A program made the position numbers and the translations under genes. From Oscillospiraceae bacterium (lineage in GTDB: Bacteria; Bacillota; Clostridia; Oscillospirales; Ruminococcaceae), in the NCBI GenBank assembly GCA_016298065.1, contig JAEDDN010000005.1:1-64000 (forward strand): 64,000 nt of DNA, written 5' to 3'. Below, in pieces: positions 35,450-45,074 of this stretch (position 1 is the first letter of the stretch; each line of letters starts with the position of its first letter). The notes below the pieces were generated by a model. It was given only the letters and a program-made list of their open reading frames with translations, did not search any database and was not told where the DNA came from.

Positions 35450-36295
35450 TTATTCGGTCAGGGCTTGTGCAAGCCTTTTGAGATCGTCTTTATCAAAAAA
35501 TTCTATTACTAACTTTCCGCCTTTTTTGGCTTTTTCAACCTTTATTTTTCTGCCGAGCTCTTTGTTTAAGCTTATCTGCATTTCTCTGTAAAAGCTGTCC
35601 GAAGCCGGCTTTGGCTTAGTGGGCTTTTGTGCCTCGTTTTGTTTTTTTACAAACTTTTCGGTTTCTCTTACGTTAAGCTCGCCTTTTACAACCACTCCTG
35701 CAAGCTCACATATTTTTTCGTCACTTTCAAGCGCAAGCAACGCTCTTGCGTGGCCCGACGAAAGCTTTTTTTGGCGCACAAGTGTAATTACTTCATCAGG
35801 AAGGTTTAAAAGCCTTAACATATTTGCTACGGCAGGGCGTGATTTTCCCACGCTTTTTGCAACCTCGTCCTGTGTTAGGTTATAGTCGTCTATAAGCTCC
35901 TTGTAGCCGAGAGCCTCTTCAATAGGGTTTAAGTCGTCACGCTGTAGGTTTTCGATAAGCGCAATTTCCAGCACTTCCTTGTCAGAAAACTCCCTTACAA
36001 CCGCAGGCACTTCGGTAAGCCCCACCATTCTTGCGGCTCTGTAACGGCGTTCACCTGCTACAATCTGATATCCGCCTGTGGATATTTCCCTTACTACCAG
36101 GGGTTGAATTATGCCGTGTTCCCTTATAGAATCTGCAAGCTGTTCGAGCGCAGACTGGTCAAAATCCTTTCTCGGCTGATTTTTATTCGGTTCAATTTCG
36201 CTTATTTTTATTATCTCCTCGCCCTGCAAGGAAGATGTACTGTTGTCCTCAAAAAGAGCCTCCAAGCCCTTTCCCAAGCCGTTTTTTCGTGCCAT
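35450..36295 (-). CDS. parB: Chromosome-partitioning protein ParB (Spo0J)
   Basis: A 281-residue ParB. The N-terminal CTP-binding domain has the boxes P-N-K-N-Q-P-R-K near 36-43, G-E-R-R-Y-R-A-A near 78-85 and E-N-L-Q-R-D-D-L-N-P-I-E-E. A helix-turn-helix (about 135-160) reads parS. A basic C-terminal dimerisation region ends the protein. It loads onto parS, spreads as a CTP-dependent clamp and recruits SMC. The partner parA is 5 bases upstream, and a near-consensus parS lies beyond parA at 37215. Confidence 0.96.
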   Translation of the reverse strand: MARKNGLGKGLEALFEDNSTSSLQGEEIIKISEIEPNKNQPRKDFDQSALEQLADSIREHGIIQPLVVREISTGGYQIVAGERRYRAARMVGLTEVPAVVREFSDKEVLEIALIENLQRDDLNPIEEALGYKELIDDYNLTQDEVAKSVGKSRPAVANMLRLLNLPDEVITLVRQKKLSSGHARALLALESDEKICELAGVVVKGELNVRETEKFVKKQNEAQKPTKPKPASDSFYREMQISLNKELGRKIKVEKAKKGGKLVIEFFDKDDLKRLAQALTE

Positions 36296-36300
36296 TTAGC

Positions 36301-37071
36301 CTACCTCCCCTTATTTTTCTTTATAATTTCATGCGCTAATTCCATATATGCCTTTGTTCCCTTTGAGCCCTTATCGTAATATATTACGGGTTGGCCAAAG
36401 CTCGGCGCCTCCGAAAGCCTTACGTTTCTTGGGATAACCGTTTTATATACCTTATGCGCAAAGAACTTTTTAACCTCGTTTAACACCTGCATAGTTAGGT
36501 TTAACCTACCGTCAAACATAGTGAGCAACACGCCCTCTATGTCGAGCATAGGATTATATTTTTTCTTTACCGTTCTTACCGTAGCCATAAGCTGTGACAA
36601 GCCTTCGAGCGCATAATACTCACACTGAATAGGTATAAGCACCGTATCGCAGGCGTTTAGGGCGTTTAGCGTTACAAGCCCAAGTGACGGCGGACAGTCA
36701 ATAATGATGAAGTCGTAATTGTCCTTGACGCCGATAATCGCCTTTTTCATTGTGTTTACCCTGTCTGCAACGTCTACAAGCTCAACCTCTGCGCCGGCAA
36801 GCTGCATATTAGCAGGAATAACGTCTAAGTTTGCAAACGGCGTATGTAGTATTACTTCATTTGCCTTACACTCGCCTATGAGTATATTATATGACGATTT
36901 TTCGATATTTCTCTTGTTTATGCCTACTCCGCTTGTGGCGTTTCCCTGCGGGTCAATATCAATAAGCAGGACTTTTTTCTTTTTTACGCCGAGCGCCGCA
37001 GATATATTCACTGCCGAGGTGGTCTTTCCTACTCCACCCTTTTGGTTTGCCACCGCAATAATTTTCCCCAT
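36301..37071 (-). CDS. parA: Chromosome-partitioning ATPase ParA (Soj)
   Basis: A 256-residue Soj-type ATPase with deviant Walker A K-G-G-V-G-K-T-T at 11-18, D-I-D-P-Q-G-N at about 40-46, and D-C-P-P-S-L-G as Walker B. It binds DNA non-specifically when ATP-bound, drives origin segregation with ParB, and in Bacillus also regulates DnaA, whose gene lies 9 kb away. It is the first gene of the parA-parB-serS unit. Confidence 0.96.
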   Translation of the reverse strand: MGKIIAVANQKGGVGKTTSAVNISAALGVKKKKVLLIDIDPQGNATSGVGINKRNIEKSSYNILIGECKANEVILHTPFANLDVIPANMQLAGAEVELVDVADRVNTMKKAIIGVKDNYDFIIIDCPPSLGLVTLNALNACDTVLIPIQCEYYALEGLSQLMATVRTVKKKYNPMLDIEGVLLTMFDGRLNLTMQVLNEVKKFFAHKVYKTVIPRNVRLSEAPSFGQPVIYYDKGSKGTKAYMELAHEIIKKNKGR

Positions 37072-37214
37072 TAACCTCGTCCTTTACAAAAAGAAGTTGA
37101 TTTTTTGCTGTTTTAGCCAGTTAACAACGTATCTAACATTTATTATAGCATTTCTTTGTCGCCATTTCAATTTTTTTCGGCTTAAAGTTTATGTTATTTA
37201 GTGAAAAATTAAAA

Positions 37215-37230
37215 TGTTTCACATGAAACA
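37215..37230. promoter_or_regulatory. parS site upstream of parA
   Basis: TGTTTCACATGAAACA differs from the parS consensus TGTTTCACGTGAAACA at one central base and sits in a longer palindrome (37211-37234). Its place about 145 bases before parA supports ParB binding. Confidence 0.85.
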
Positions 37231-37286
37231 TTTTGCGCTAAGCGGTGATAAAGCGCATAAAATCGGCGTAAGGCTCTGTGCAATAA

Positions 37287-37312
37287 GATTCTTCGCTGCG
37301 CTCAGAATGACA
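37287..37312. repeat. Solo terminal repeat of the MITE-like family
   Basis: The sequence gattcttcgctgcgctcaga (37287-37306) plus atgaca matches a terminal repeat of the MITE-like element in the inverted sense. No matching body is attached. It lies between the parS site and a full copy. Confidence 0.7.
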
Positions 37313-37390
37313 GGGAAAGTAAAGACTCAGAATGACATTGAGAAAAAACGGGCACTCCCTCTGGTCTTTAAGAGAAGCACGACCCCCTAT

Positions 37391-37706
37391 TGTCATTCTG
37401 AGGAGTGAAACGACGAAGAATCCTGTAAAGGTTAAGTTAGAAATGTCCTTGCCTCCCTTGTGCCAAATCCTTTATTCTTAGCGACAGCTAAGAATTATCC
37501 GTAAACTTAAGGGTGCCTCCCTTGTGTAAAGGGAGGTGGGTTTGCCGTAAGGCAAACTCGGAGGGATTGTAAACTTATCATTACCGACAAAGTAAAAAGT
37601 TGAGCGAAAAAGTTATATACTTTAACAATCCCTCAGTCAGCCCCCGCTGACAGCTCCCTTTACACAAAGGAGCCTAAAAAGATTCTTCGCTGCGCTCAGA
37701 ATGACA
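37391..37706. mobile_element. MITE-like element, complete inverted copy (about 316 bp)
   Basis: This is the same element as at 27697-28015 in the opposite orientation: its left end (tgtcattctgaggagtgaaa, 37391-37410) corresponds to the right end there, and its right end (gattcttcgctgcgctcaga, 37681-37700) to the left end. The internal inverted arms (cctcccttgtgtaaaggga, cggagggattgt, aacaatccctc) are kept with sequence drift. It fills the gap 37072-37846 between parA and noc, which has no gene. Confidence 0.75.
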
Positions 37707-37761
37707 GGGACAGGAAAGCGAGAGGCAGAATGACGGGTCAATGCAACCCCACATAAAAGCC

Positions 37762-37838
37762 GAAACGGACAGGCATAAGCCTGTCCGTTTCATGCTAAAG
37801 GGGAAATAGCATTTATATAAAAGCACCTTGTGCTTTTA
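37762..37838 (-). terminator. Two hairpins downstream of noc
   Basis: On the minus strand aaaagcac / gtgctttt (37838-37820) and then a 13-bp stem gaaacggacaggc / gcctgtccgtttc (37791-37762) with a following cttttat could end noc transcription. Each alone is moderate. Confidence 0.6.
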
Positions 37839-37846
37839 AGCAAATA

Positions 37847-38650
37847 TTAAACCTTGTCGGTGGTGGGTATTCTCACTAAATACTCTATATAGCCCTCCTG
37901 CTCGGTGCGCTTGCTCGTGGCAGGTACTCCTGCGTCCTTCATCACCTTTATCGCCTTGTTTATAGTGTTTACAAAAAGTCTTACGTCTTTTATTATCGGC
38001 GTTCTTTTCGGCTTTGCAGGCGGTGCTTCCAGCGACCCTATATATTTCTCGGTCTGAGCTACGTTAAGCCCCATATTATATATGTACTTTATTACTTCTA
38101 TTCGCTTATCTGCACCGTTTATCTTTAAAAGCGCCCTTGCGTGACGCTCGGTTAGGTCGTATTCTATTATAAGCCTTTGTTCAGTAGACGTTAGCTTTAA
38201 AAGCCTTAGCTTATTCGCTACCGTTGACTGCGCAACTCCTAACTTTTGTGCCGCCTCGTCCTGCGTTACGTCCCATTTTGCAATAAGCGTTTTTAACGCC
38301 TGCGCCTGCTCAAATATATTTAAGTCCTCACGGTGTATATTCTCTATAAGTGCAAGTAGTGCCGATTCTCTTTGGCTTTTATTTACCGATATACATTCTA
38401 TCTGGGTTTTGCCGATAAGCTTACAGGCTCTTAACCTGCGCTCGCCCGAAATAAGCTCATACTCGCCGTGTGTATTTTTTCTTACGGTTACAGGCTGTAA
38501 AAGCCCGTTTTCCTTTATGCTTTGCGCCAGTATGTTTAACTGCTCCTCGTCATAACGGCTTCTCGGCTGATTCGGGTTAGTTCTTATGTCGTCAACATTT
38601 AAAAGCAACACCTTGTTTACTACCTTATCTTTTTTACTGACTAACGGCAT
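37847..38650 (-). CDS. noc: Noc-like ParB-family nucleoid occlusion protein
   Basis: A 267-residue ParB-family protein with N-P-N-Q-P-R-S-R-Y, G-E-R-R-L-R-A-C-K and E-N-I-H-R-E-D-L-N-I-F-E-Q boxes in the CTP-binding domain and a central helix-turn-helix. It differs from the ParB at 35450 in the helix-turn-helix (Q-D-E-A-A-Q-K-L-G-V-A-Q-S-T-V-A). It lies next to rsmG, the position of noc in Bacillus. Noc blocks division over the nucleoid. The N-terminus lacks an obvious amphipathic membrane helix; the first residues (M-P-L-V-S-K-K-D-K-V-V) are only weakly so. A second ParB role is the alternative. Confidence 0.82.
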   Translation of the reverse strand: MPLVSKKDKVVNKVLLLNVDDIRTNPNQPRSRYDEEQLNILAQSIKENGLLQPVTVRKNTHGEYELISGERRLRACKLIGKTQIECISVNKSQRESALLALIENIHREDLNIFEQAQALKTLIAKWDVTQDEAAQKLGVAQSTVANKLRLLKLTSTEQRLIIEYDLTERHARALLKINGADKRIEVIKYIYNMGLNVAQTEKYIGSLEAPPAKPKRTPIIKDVRLFVNTINKAIKVMKDAGVPATSKRTEQEGYIEYLVRIPTTDKV

Positions 38651-38718
38651 ACCTCTTACTCCCTTTCGGCGCTAACTTATATTTTATGTATCCTTTAGCT
38701 TTAATATACCACGCAAAA

Positions 38719-38770
38719 ATAAAAATTGCCAGCATTTTACATCGCAAGTTACGACATATAACGCTGACAA
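38719..38770 (-). terminator. Terminator between rsmG and noc
   Basis: On the minus strand ttgtcagc (38770-38763) pairs with gctggcaa (38733-38726) around a 29-base loop and is followed by tttttattttt. It probably separates noc from the rsmG transcript. Confidence 0.55.
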
Positions 38771-38785
38771 TCGACTTATATTTTA

Positions 38786-39499
38786 TTATTTTATAGGTTC
38801 TTTTTTTATTTTTGCGGTTATTCTGGGGTATTTTGTCGGGGTTTGCGATATTTTTTTAATCACTACCACCGACCTGCCCATATCGTCGGGCAGTTTAAAT
38901 TTTTCTACCCTTTCGATTTTTCCGCCCATTTTACTTATAGCAGGCTTTGCCTCGTCAAGCTCCGTTTCTATATCCGAGCCTTTAAGTGCTACAAAATATC
39001 CTCCCACCTTTACAAACGGCAAACAATACTCGCTAAGCTCTCTTAAATGCGCCACAGCCCTCGCCGTAGCAATATTAAACTGCTCTCTTAAATCGGTTTC
39101 TCTGCCTGCGTCCTCTGCTCTTGCGTGTATGCACTCGGCGTTTATACCGAGCATTCTTGTAAGCTCGTTTAAAAAGGTTATGCGCTTATTTAAGCTGTCA
39201 AGCAAGGTTATATTAAGGTCGCTTTTATATATAGCGCAGGGTATTGACGGAAAGCCCGCTCCTGTACCAACGTCTATAAGCGAAGCTCCTTCGGGCAAAT
39301 CAACGCTTTTTAAAAGTAATAAACTATCCACAAAGTGCTTTATACAAATTTCCTTGGGCTCGGTAATGGCGGTCAGATTTATTTTTTCGTTCCACTCGGT
39401 CAACAAACTTGCGTAGGTATCAAAGCTGTCTGCCATACTGTTTGTTAGCTCAAAACCATACTGCAAAGCTACAGACTTTAAAAAGTTTTTATCTATCAT
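38786..39499 (-). CDS. rsmG: 16S rRNA (guanine-N7) methyltransferase RsmG
   Basis: A 237-residue methyltransferase that modifies G527 of 16S rRNA. The S-adenosylmethionine-binding motif is I-D-V-G-T-G-A-G-F-P, followed by L-L-D-S-L-N-K-R-I. The ATG at 39499 is chosen because aggtga lies just upstream and it begins 4 bases after the mnmG stop; a longer frame would overlap mnmG. Loss of rsmG gives low-level streptomycin resistance in other bacteria. It is the last gene of the mnmE-mnmG-rsmG series. Confidence 0.95.
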   Translation of the reverse strand: MIDKNFLKSVALQYGFELTNSMADSFDTYASLLTEWNEKINLTAITEPKEICIKHFVDSLLLLKSVDLPEGASLIDVGTGAGFPSIPCAIYKSDLNITLLDSLNKRITFLNELTRMLGINAECIHARAEDAGRETDLREQFNIATARAVAHLRELSEYCLPFVKVGGYFVALKGSDIETELDEAKPAISKMGGKIERVEKFKLPDDMGRSVVVIKKISQTPTKYPRITAKIKKEPIK

Positions 39500-39503
39500 A
39501 TTC

Positions 39504-41384
39504 TCACCTGTTACATTCAAGCCAGATAAGCAGTACCGATACGTCGGCAGGACTTACCCCGGAAATTCTGCCTGCCTGACCGATATTAAGCGGTCTTATT
39601 TTTTTTAGCTTTTCCTTTGCTTCAAGGCGAAGCCCCGATATGCTGTCGTAATCTATATCCGACGGCAAAGGCTTGCCCTCTAATTTTCTCATCTGACTAA
39701 CCTGTGCAAGCTGTTTTTTAATATAGCCCTCATATTTTATTTCTATTTCCACCTGCTCGCAAACCTCTGCCGAAAGCACAGGTCTATCGACATCAAACGG
39801 GGCTAAATCCTTATATGTAAGCTGTGGACGTCTTATAAGCTCGGTTGCCCTTATGCCTGTTGTCATAGGTGATGTTTCATGTGAAACCAAAAGCTCGTTT
39901 AGCTTATCCGACGGCGGTATAATGAGCTTTGACAGCCTTTTTATCTCGTTGTCAATAAGCAAGGTTTTCTCACAAAACTTATCGTAACGCTCCTTTGAGA
40001 TAAGCCCTAACTCATATCCCTTTGGGGTTAGGCGCTTATCGGCGTTATCCTGCCTTAAAATAAGGCGGTATTCGCTTCGTGAGGTCATCATTCTGTACGG
40101 ATCGGAACAGCCCTTTATAGTAATATCGTCTATAAGCGTACCGATATATGAGCTTGCTCTGTCTAAGATAAATTCGTCTTTTCCGAGCACTCTGTGAGCC
40201 GCATTTATACCGGCTATTAAGCCCTGTGCCGCCGCTTCCTCATAGCCCGAAGTTCCGTTAAACTGACCTGCGCCGAAAAGCCCGCCTATCTTTTTAAATT
40301 CGAGCGTTGCCTTTAATTCCAAAGGATTACAGCAGTCATACTCTATAGCGTAGGCATTTCGCATAACCTCGACGTTTTCAAGCCCTTTTATAGTGCGCAA
40401 AAACTCAAGCTGTACGTCCTCCGGTAAGGACGACGACATACCCTGTAAATACATTTCGTCGGTGTCAAGCCCCATAGGCTCGATAAAAAGCTGATGACGA
40501 GGCTTATCGGCAAAGCGGACTACCTTATCCTCTATACTCGGGCAGTATCTCGGCCCTACGCCCTTTATACGCTCGCCCTCGCCGTAAAGCGGAGAACGGT
40601 GCAGATTTTCCATTATCACTTTATGTGTGCGCTCATTTGTATAAGCAATATGGCACACTACCTTGTTTTCAAGTCCGTCGGGATTTGTTTCAAACGACAT
40701 AGGCGTTATCGGGGTTTCTCCCGGCTGTACCTCAAGCTCGCTGAAGTTAATGCTTCTTTTATGCACTCTTGACGGAGTACCTGTTTTAAAGCGGCGAATT
40801 TCTATACCGGCTTCGGCAAGCTTTTGGGTTAAGCCCTTAGACGGCAACGACGAATCGGGTCCGCTTTCGTAATGAGTATCGCCTATATGTATAACTGCGC
40901 TTTGATATGTACCGCTGCAAACAACGGCGCATTTTACGTTATATACCGTACCGAGCTTTGTTACCACGCCTGATATGTTACCGCCCTCATCAAGTACAAT
41001 ATCGACAATCTCAGCCTGTTTAACATCAAGGTTTTGCTCAGCTTCCAAAACCTTTTTCATATATTTATGATACGCTTTTCTGTCCGACTGCACACGCAGG
41101 CTGTGTACCGCAGGGCCTTTGCCCCTGTTTAGCATACGGCTTTGCAAAAAGGTTGCGTCGGCGGCTTTTCCCATCTGTCCGCCCAAAGCGTCTATTTCTC
41201 TTACTAAGTGCCCTTTGGCAGTTCCTCCTATCGAGGGGTTGCAGGGCATATTTGCTATATTATCAAGGCTAAGCGTAAAAAGCGCCGTTTTAACGCCGAG
41301 TCTTGCGCAGGCCAAAGCAGCTTCTATACCTGCGTGACCTGCTCCTATTATTGCAACACTGTAATCATCAATGCAATATGACAT
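39504..41384 (-). CDS. mnmG: tRNA uridine-5-carboxymethylaminomethyl modification enzyme MnmG
   Basis: A 626-residue FAD protein with [10 protein letters not shown] near the N-terminus, [10 protein letters not shown], and the C-terminal helical domain with the [10 protein letters not shown] motif. With MnmE it installs the cmnm5 group on wobble U34. The ATG at 41384 is preferred; a GTG four codons upstream is possible. Within the gene, V-S-H-E-T is encoded by a parS-like palindrome at 39873-39888. Confidence 0.95.
   Translation of the reverse strand: MSYCIDDYSVAIIGAGHAGIEAALACARLGVKTALFTLSLDNIANMPCNPSIGGTAKGHLVREIDALGGQMGKAADATFLQSRMLNRGKGPAVHSLRVQSDRKAYHKYMKKVLEAEQNLDVKQAEIVDIVLDEGGNISGVVTKLGTVYNVKCAVVCSGTYQSAVIHIGDTHYESGPDSSLPSKGLTQKLAEAGIEIRRFKTGTPSRVHKRSINFSELEVQPGETPITPMSFETNPDGLENKVVCHIAYTNERTHKVIMENLHRSPLYGEGERIKGVGPRYCPSIEDKVVRFADKPRHQLFIEPMGLDTDEMYLQGMSSSLPEDVQLEFLRTIKGLENVEVMRNAYAIEYDCCNPLELKATLEFKKIGGLFGAGQFNGTSGYEEAAAQGLIAGINAAHRVLGKDEFILDRASSYIGTLIDDITIKGCSDPYRMMTSRSEYRLILRQDNADKRLTPKGYELGLISKERYDKFCEKTLLIDNEIKRLSKLIIPPSDKLNELLVSHETSPMTTGIRATELIRRPQLTYKDLAPFDVDRPVLSAEVCEQVEIEIKYEGYIKKQLAQVSQMRKLEGKPLPSDIDYDSISGLRLEAKEKLKKIRPLNIGQAGRISGVSPADVSVLLIWLECNR
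39873..39888. promoter_or_regulatory. parS-like site inside mnmG
   Basis: TGTTTCATGTGAAACC matches the parS consensus at 14 of 16 positions and keeps the GTTTCAYGTGAAAC core. It is coding sequence, as are some parS sites in Bacillus. It lies 2.7 kb from the parS near parA. Confidence 0.7.
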
Positions 41385-41417
41385 TATCCTTAACACCTCT
41401 TTTTAAGGCAAAGTTTT

Positions 41418-42791
41418 TTACTTTCCCACACAGAAATTGTGGAAAACTCTGTTTACAACCTCTTCGCTTACCCTCTGACCGCTAAGCTCTAAAAGACACT
41501 CTATCGCCGACTCTATATTTACGGTAACTGCGTCTAAGGTAAAGCCTGCCGTTAGGGTATCTATCGCCTCGGTTAGATATTCGAGTGCACCCGTAGCACA
41601 TATCCTTTGGCGTTCGTTTGCGATAATACCGTTTGAGGTATCTATATCGTTTAGCTTTAAAACCTCTTGAATTTCATCGGATAAAGCGTTTAAGCTCTCT
41701 TTGTTGTCCGCAGATGTGTATACTATATGTTTAAAATTATCTTTTATATACTTTTCGTCTATTTTTTTAGGCAAATCCGTCTTGTTTATTATAGCTATAG
41801 ATGGGGTATTATCCTCTTTTACGGCGGAAATAATCTGCTTGTCCTGCTCGGTAAGACTGTCGGAATTATCAAACACCGCAAGTACAAGTCCTGCCGTTTT
41901 AATTCGCTCTAAAGCACGCTCAACACCGAAACGCTCCACCACGTCGTCGGTTTGTCTTATTCCTGCGGTATCGGCAAGTCTAAGAAAAGCGTTTCCTATA
42001 TTTACGCTTTCCTCTACAACGTCTCTGGTTGTACCGGCTATATCGGTAACTATGCTCTTTTCACAGCCTGCAAGCAGGTTCATAAGAGTGGATTTACCCA
42101 CGTTAGGTTTGCCGACTATAGCAGTCTGCACGCCCTCTCTTATGATTTTACCGCTGTCAAAGGTTTTAATTAAGCTTTCCACCTCTTGCTTTGCGTTTTG
42201 CAAAGAAGCAAGCAGATTACCCTGCTCCAAAACCTCTATATCCTCTTCGGGAAAGTCAACCCACGCAGACAAATGCGCCGCTATATTTAAAAGCTCAGAC
42301 TTTATATTTTCAAGTCTTTTAAAAAGCGCACCGTTTGCCTGTGCTCTTGCACTGCGAAGCGACTGGGTGTTTTTAGAGCCTATAAGGTCCATAACCGCTT
42401 CTGCCTGAGTTAAGCTCAGTTTGCCGTTTAAAAAGGCTCGCTTTGTAAATTCTCCTGCTTCGGCAAGCCTTGCCCCACAGCTTATAACCTGCCTTAAGAC
42501 CTCTCTTGTAACAAAAACTCCGCCGTGACAGGAAATTTCCACAACGTCCTCGCCCGTATAGCTTCTGGGGGCTTTAAATACAAGCGCTACACCGTCGTCT
42601 ATTTGAGTGTTGTCATTTCCCAATATCATACCGTAGCCTGCGCTGTAGCCCTCATATTCGCACAGAGGCTTTTTATTAAAGCCCTTAAAAACCTTATCGG
42701 CAACCGATATTGCGTTTTCACCGGAAATTCGTATGACCGAGATTCCGCCCACAGCTAAAGGCGTAGCGATAGCGGCTATTGTATCCGACAT
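41418..42791 (-). CDS. mnmE: tRNA modification GTPase MnmE
   Basis: A 457-residue protein: an N-terminal folate-binding domain (1-115), a helical domain, and an inserted GTPase domain with G-K-P-N-V-G-K-S-T, D-I-A-G-T-T-R-D, D-T-A-G-I-R and N-K-T-D. The C-terminus ends in F-C-V-G-K, the conserved C-x-G-K catalytic tail. It works with MnmG on tRNA wobble uridines and needs potassium for its GTPase. It is separated from mnmG by 33 bases. Confidence 0.95.
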   Translation of the reverse strand: MSDTIAAIATPLAVGGISVIRISGENAISVADKVFKGFNKKPLCEYEGYSAGYGMILGNDNTQIDDGVALVFKAPRSYTGEDVVEISCHGGVFVTREVLRQVISCGARLAEAGEFTKRAFLNGKLSLTQAEAVMDLIGSKNTQSLRSARAQANGALFKRLENIKSELLNIAAHLSAWVDFPEEDIEVLEQGNLLASLQNAKQEVESLIKTFDSGKIIREGVQTAIVGKPNVGKSTLMNLLAGCEKSIVTDIAGTTRDVVEESVNIGNAFLRLADTAGIRQTDDVVERFGVERALERIKTAGLVLAVFDNSDSLTEQDKQIISAVKEDNTPSIAIINKTDLPKKIDEKYIKDNFKHIVYTSADNKESLNALSDEIQEVLKLNDIDTSNGIIANERQRICATGALEYLTEAIDTLTAGFTLDAVTVNIESAIECLLELSGQRVSEEVVNRVFHNFCVGK

Positions 42792-42866
42792 CTTGTATTC
42801 ACCCCTTTTATTTTTGTAAGTATGCTTAAAACGTGCCCGAATACTCGGACACGCCTAATTTTCTTA

Positions 42867-43709
42867 TTAAAGCTCTATTTTGGAATAAAGCTTTGTGTTC
42901 TTTTCCTCGTCTGAAAATTCGCCCTTTAAAATCTGCTCCATTGTTCTTTCGGGAGCGACCGGAGCTTTTTTATACGAGCCTGATTTTGCGCCTTTAGGAA
43001 AGCTTTTGCTCTTATCGGTTGAGAATATAACTACTCTGCGGTTTGGTTCTTCGCCCTTTGATTTAGAAGAAACGCCCTCTATATCGGTTACTGCTGCGTG
43101 AATAATTCTTCTTTCAAACGGATTCATCGGCTCTAAGGTTTGGCTTCTGCCTGTTCTTTTTACCTTATCGGAGATTTTTCTTGCTAACTCCTGCAAGGCT
43201 TTTTCTCTTTTTTCTCTGTAGTTACCGCCGTCAACGGAAATTCTGTAGTAATCGCCCTCTACTCTGTTGCAGGCAAGTGAGGTAAGATACTGTAAAGCGT
43301 CTAAGGTTTCGCCGTGCTTGCCGATTATAAGACCTAAACGGTCGGCTTCAACGGTGATTTTTGCGCCTCTTTCCTCTTTAGTTACGGTAAGGTTTATGTT
43401 TTCGAGCCCTAAGTTTTCTAACACTTCGCTTAAATATTCCTTAGCCACTCTTAACTTTTCTTCGGAATTGTCGTTTGACGGTTTATCGTCGTTACTGTCC
43501 TTATCGTCAGTTACAACATTTACCTTTATTCTTTCTTCCTTTAAGCTCACCTTAACCTTTGCCGGCTCTTTTACCTTGCCGAAAAGTGTTTTTTTGCCCT
43601 TTTCGATAATTTCTATATTACACTCCTCTTTTATTGCTTTAAGCTCGCCTAAAGCTGTGTTTACCGCTTCTTCTACGGAATTTCCTTCAATAATAACTTC
43701 CTTTGCCAT
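42867..43709 (-). CDS. jag: RNA-binding protein Jag (KhpB)
   Basis: A 280-residue protein with an N-terminal Jag-N domain (1-52), a spacer rich in Asp, Asn and Ser (about 75-90), a KH domain with L-I-I-G-K-H-G-E-T-L-D-A-L-Q-Y, and an R3H domain with R-R-I-I-H. Jag/KhpB binds RNA with KhpA and affects cell elongation and division in Firmicutes. The ATG at 43709 has ggaggg upstream; the longer frame starts within the ribosome site. It follows yidC, as in most Firmicutes. Confidence 0.92.
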   Translation of the reverse strand: MAKEVIIEGNSVEEAVNTALGELKAIKEECNIEIIEKGKKTLFGKVKEPAKVKVSLKEERIKVNVVTDDKDSNDDKPSNDNSEEKLRVAKEYLSEVLENLGLENINLTVTKEERGAKITVEADRLGLIIGKHGETLDALQYLTSLACNRVEGDYYRISVDGGNYREKREKALQELARKISDKVKRTGRSQTLEPMNPFERRIIHAAVTDIEGVSSKSKGEEPNRRVVIFSTDKSKSFPKGAKSGSYKKAPVAPERTMEQILKGEFSDEEKNTKLYSKIEL

Positions 43710-43736
43710 TTTTATGCCCTCCAAAAATTTTAACCT

Positions 43737-44813
43737 TTATTCGTCGCCGTATTTTTCCGCCATACGTTTTCTCGCAAGTGCCAGTATCTCGCTGTCGGAT
43801 AAGTTTTCTACGTCCTTTGGTTTTTTTACATTTTCACTCTTGTCGTCGCTTGAGGTATTACCTTGAGCCTGCTGTTGCGCTTCAAGCAACATCTGGTAAC
43901 GTGATTTTTTACCGCTTTTTTTATTTTCCTCACGCTCTTTTATCGCTTGCTCTCTCATTTTATCTATAGGATAAAGCTTATTTATAACTATAGTCTGTAC
44001 AAATGCGAGCGCACTTGAAACTATCCAGTAAATTCCGATTGCAAGCGGGAACTGAAATGCAAATATAACCGAAATAAGCGGCATAAAATACATCATTATT
44101 TTCATCGAGCCTGCGCCCTGCTGCGGCATAGTACCTGATTTTTCCTGCTGTTTATTGCTTGCATAAACAGAAAGGAAGGAAAATACACCTGACAAAATCG
44201 GAATTAAAAGCGCAATAATTCCCGTTACGCTTGCCAAATCGCTGAATAAGGTTTTAAAGCTCAAAATATCCTTAGGAACGATACCCATATCCAAACCGAA
44301 AAGGCTTAGCTTAAATTCCTTAATCTTTGTAAGCACTTCGCTCGAAAAAACATCTTTATAAGCGGTAGAACCGTTTTGAATATCGCTTATAATACCTAAC
44401 TGCGCAATATTTACCCTGCCGGTAAAAAGCTTGGTAGCGGCGGTTATTGCGTCATTAGGAGCCTGTATAAAATATTTTAACGGCCTGTAGATAACCTCGA
44501 TAAGTCCGAACAAAACTATCATCTGAATAACAGCCGGCAAACAGCCTCCCGCAGGGTTAAAGCCCTCCTCCTGCTGAGCCTTCATAAGCTCTTGCTGATA
44601 TTTTTCCTTATCCTTGCCGTATTTTTTCTGAATTTCTCTTTGTCTTTCGGTAAACAGTGAAGATTTACCTAAGTTTTTTTGCTGTTTTACTGCCAGCGGA
44701 AATAAAATAAATCTGAGCAAAACAGTAAATATAATTATCGTCACACCGTAATTGTTTACAATGTTGTAAAGCAATCTCATAATGTAACCGAAAGGAGTTC
44801 CCAAAAATCCCAT
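43737..44813 (-). CDS. yidC: Membrane protein insertase YidC
   Basis: A 358-residue Oxa1/YidC-family protein with five core membrane segments. After the second segment the L-F-P-L-A-V-K-Q-Q-K motif leads into the charged cytoplasmic hairpin, and the C-terminal tail is basic. It helps insert proteins into the membrane with or without SecYEG. Unlike SpoIIIJ of Bacillus it has no lipoprotein signal: translation starts directly at the first membrane segment. It lies 3 bases from yidD. Confidence 0.93.
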   Translation of the reverse strand: MGFLGTPFGYIMRLLYNIVNNYGVTIIIFTVLLRFILFPLAVKQQKNLGKSSLFTERQREIQKKYGKDKEKYQQELMKAQQEEGFNPAGGCLPAVIQMIVLFGLIEVIYRPLKYFIQAPNDAITAATKLFTGRVNIAQLGIISDIQNGSTAYKDVFSSEVLTKIKEFKLSLFGLDMGIVPKDILSFKTLFSDLASVTGIIALLIPILSGVFSFLSVYASNKQQEKSGTMPQQGAGSMKIMMYFMPLISVIFAFQFPLAIGIYWIVSSALAFVQTIVINKLYPIDKMREQAIKEREENKKSGKKSRYQMLLEAQQQAQGNTSSDDKSENVKKPKDVENLSDSEILALARKRMAEKYGDE

Positions 44814-44816
44814 TGA

Positions 44817-45071
44817 TTACTTTCCTCCGTTTTCCTTTTTTAAATTAAATAGCTTAAATTTTTCCGGTACAGGATCATATCCGCCCTTACAAAAAGGGTT
44901 GCACCTTAATATTCTCAAAAAAGTCAGTATAAAGCCCTTTATAACTCCGTGTCGGCTGAATGCTCCTATAGCATATTCCGAACAGGTAGGCGTAAACCTA
45001 CAGCACGGTCGCTTTAGCGGAGAGATAAGCTTCTGATAGGCCTTTATGAAAAAAATACATATTCTTCTCAT
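44817..45071 (-). CDS. yidD: Membrane protein insertion efficiency factor YidD
   Basis: An 84-residue basic protein with the family core C-R-F-x-P-T-C-S-E-Y-A near residues 23-33 and [14 protein letters not shown]. The N-terminal helix is amphipathic. It sits between rnpA and yidC, its standard place, with 3-base gaps on both sides. Confidence 0.93.
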   Translation of the reverse strand: MRRICIFFIKAYQKLISPLKRPCCRFTPTCSEYAIGAFSRHGVIKGFILTFLRILRCNPFCKGGYDPVPEKFKLFNLKKENGGK

Positions 45072-45074
45072 AGT

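Noticed and set aside
41701..42408. Plus-strand open frame of 235 codons inside mnmE
   Set aside because: It is the antisense shadow of a well-supported gene with Ser/Leu-rich composition and no motif.
43267..43866. Plus-strand open frame of 199 codons across jag and the end of yidC
   Set aside because: It is antisense to two confident genes and has low-complexity Ser/Phe/Leu composition.
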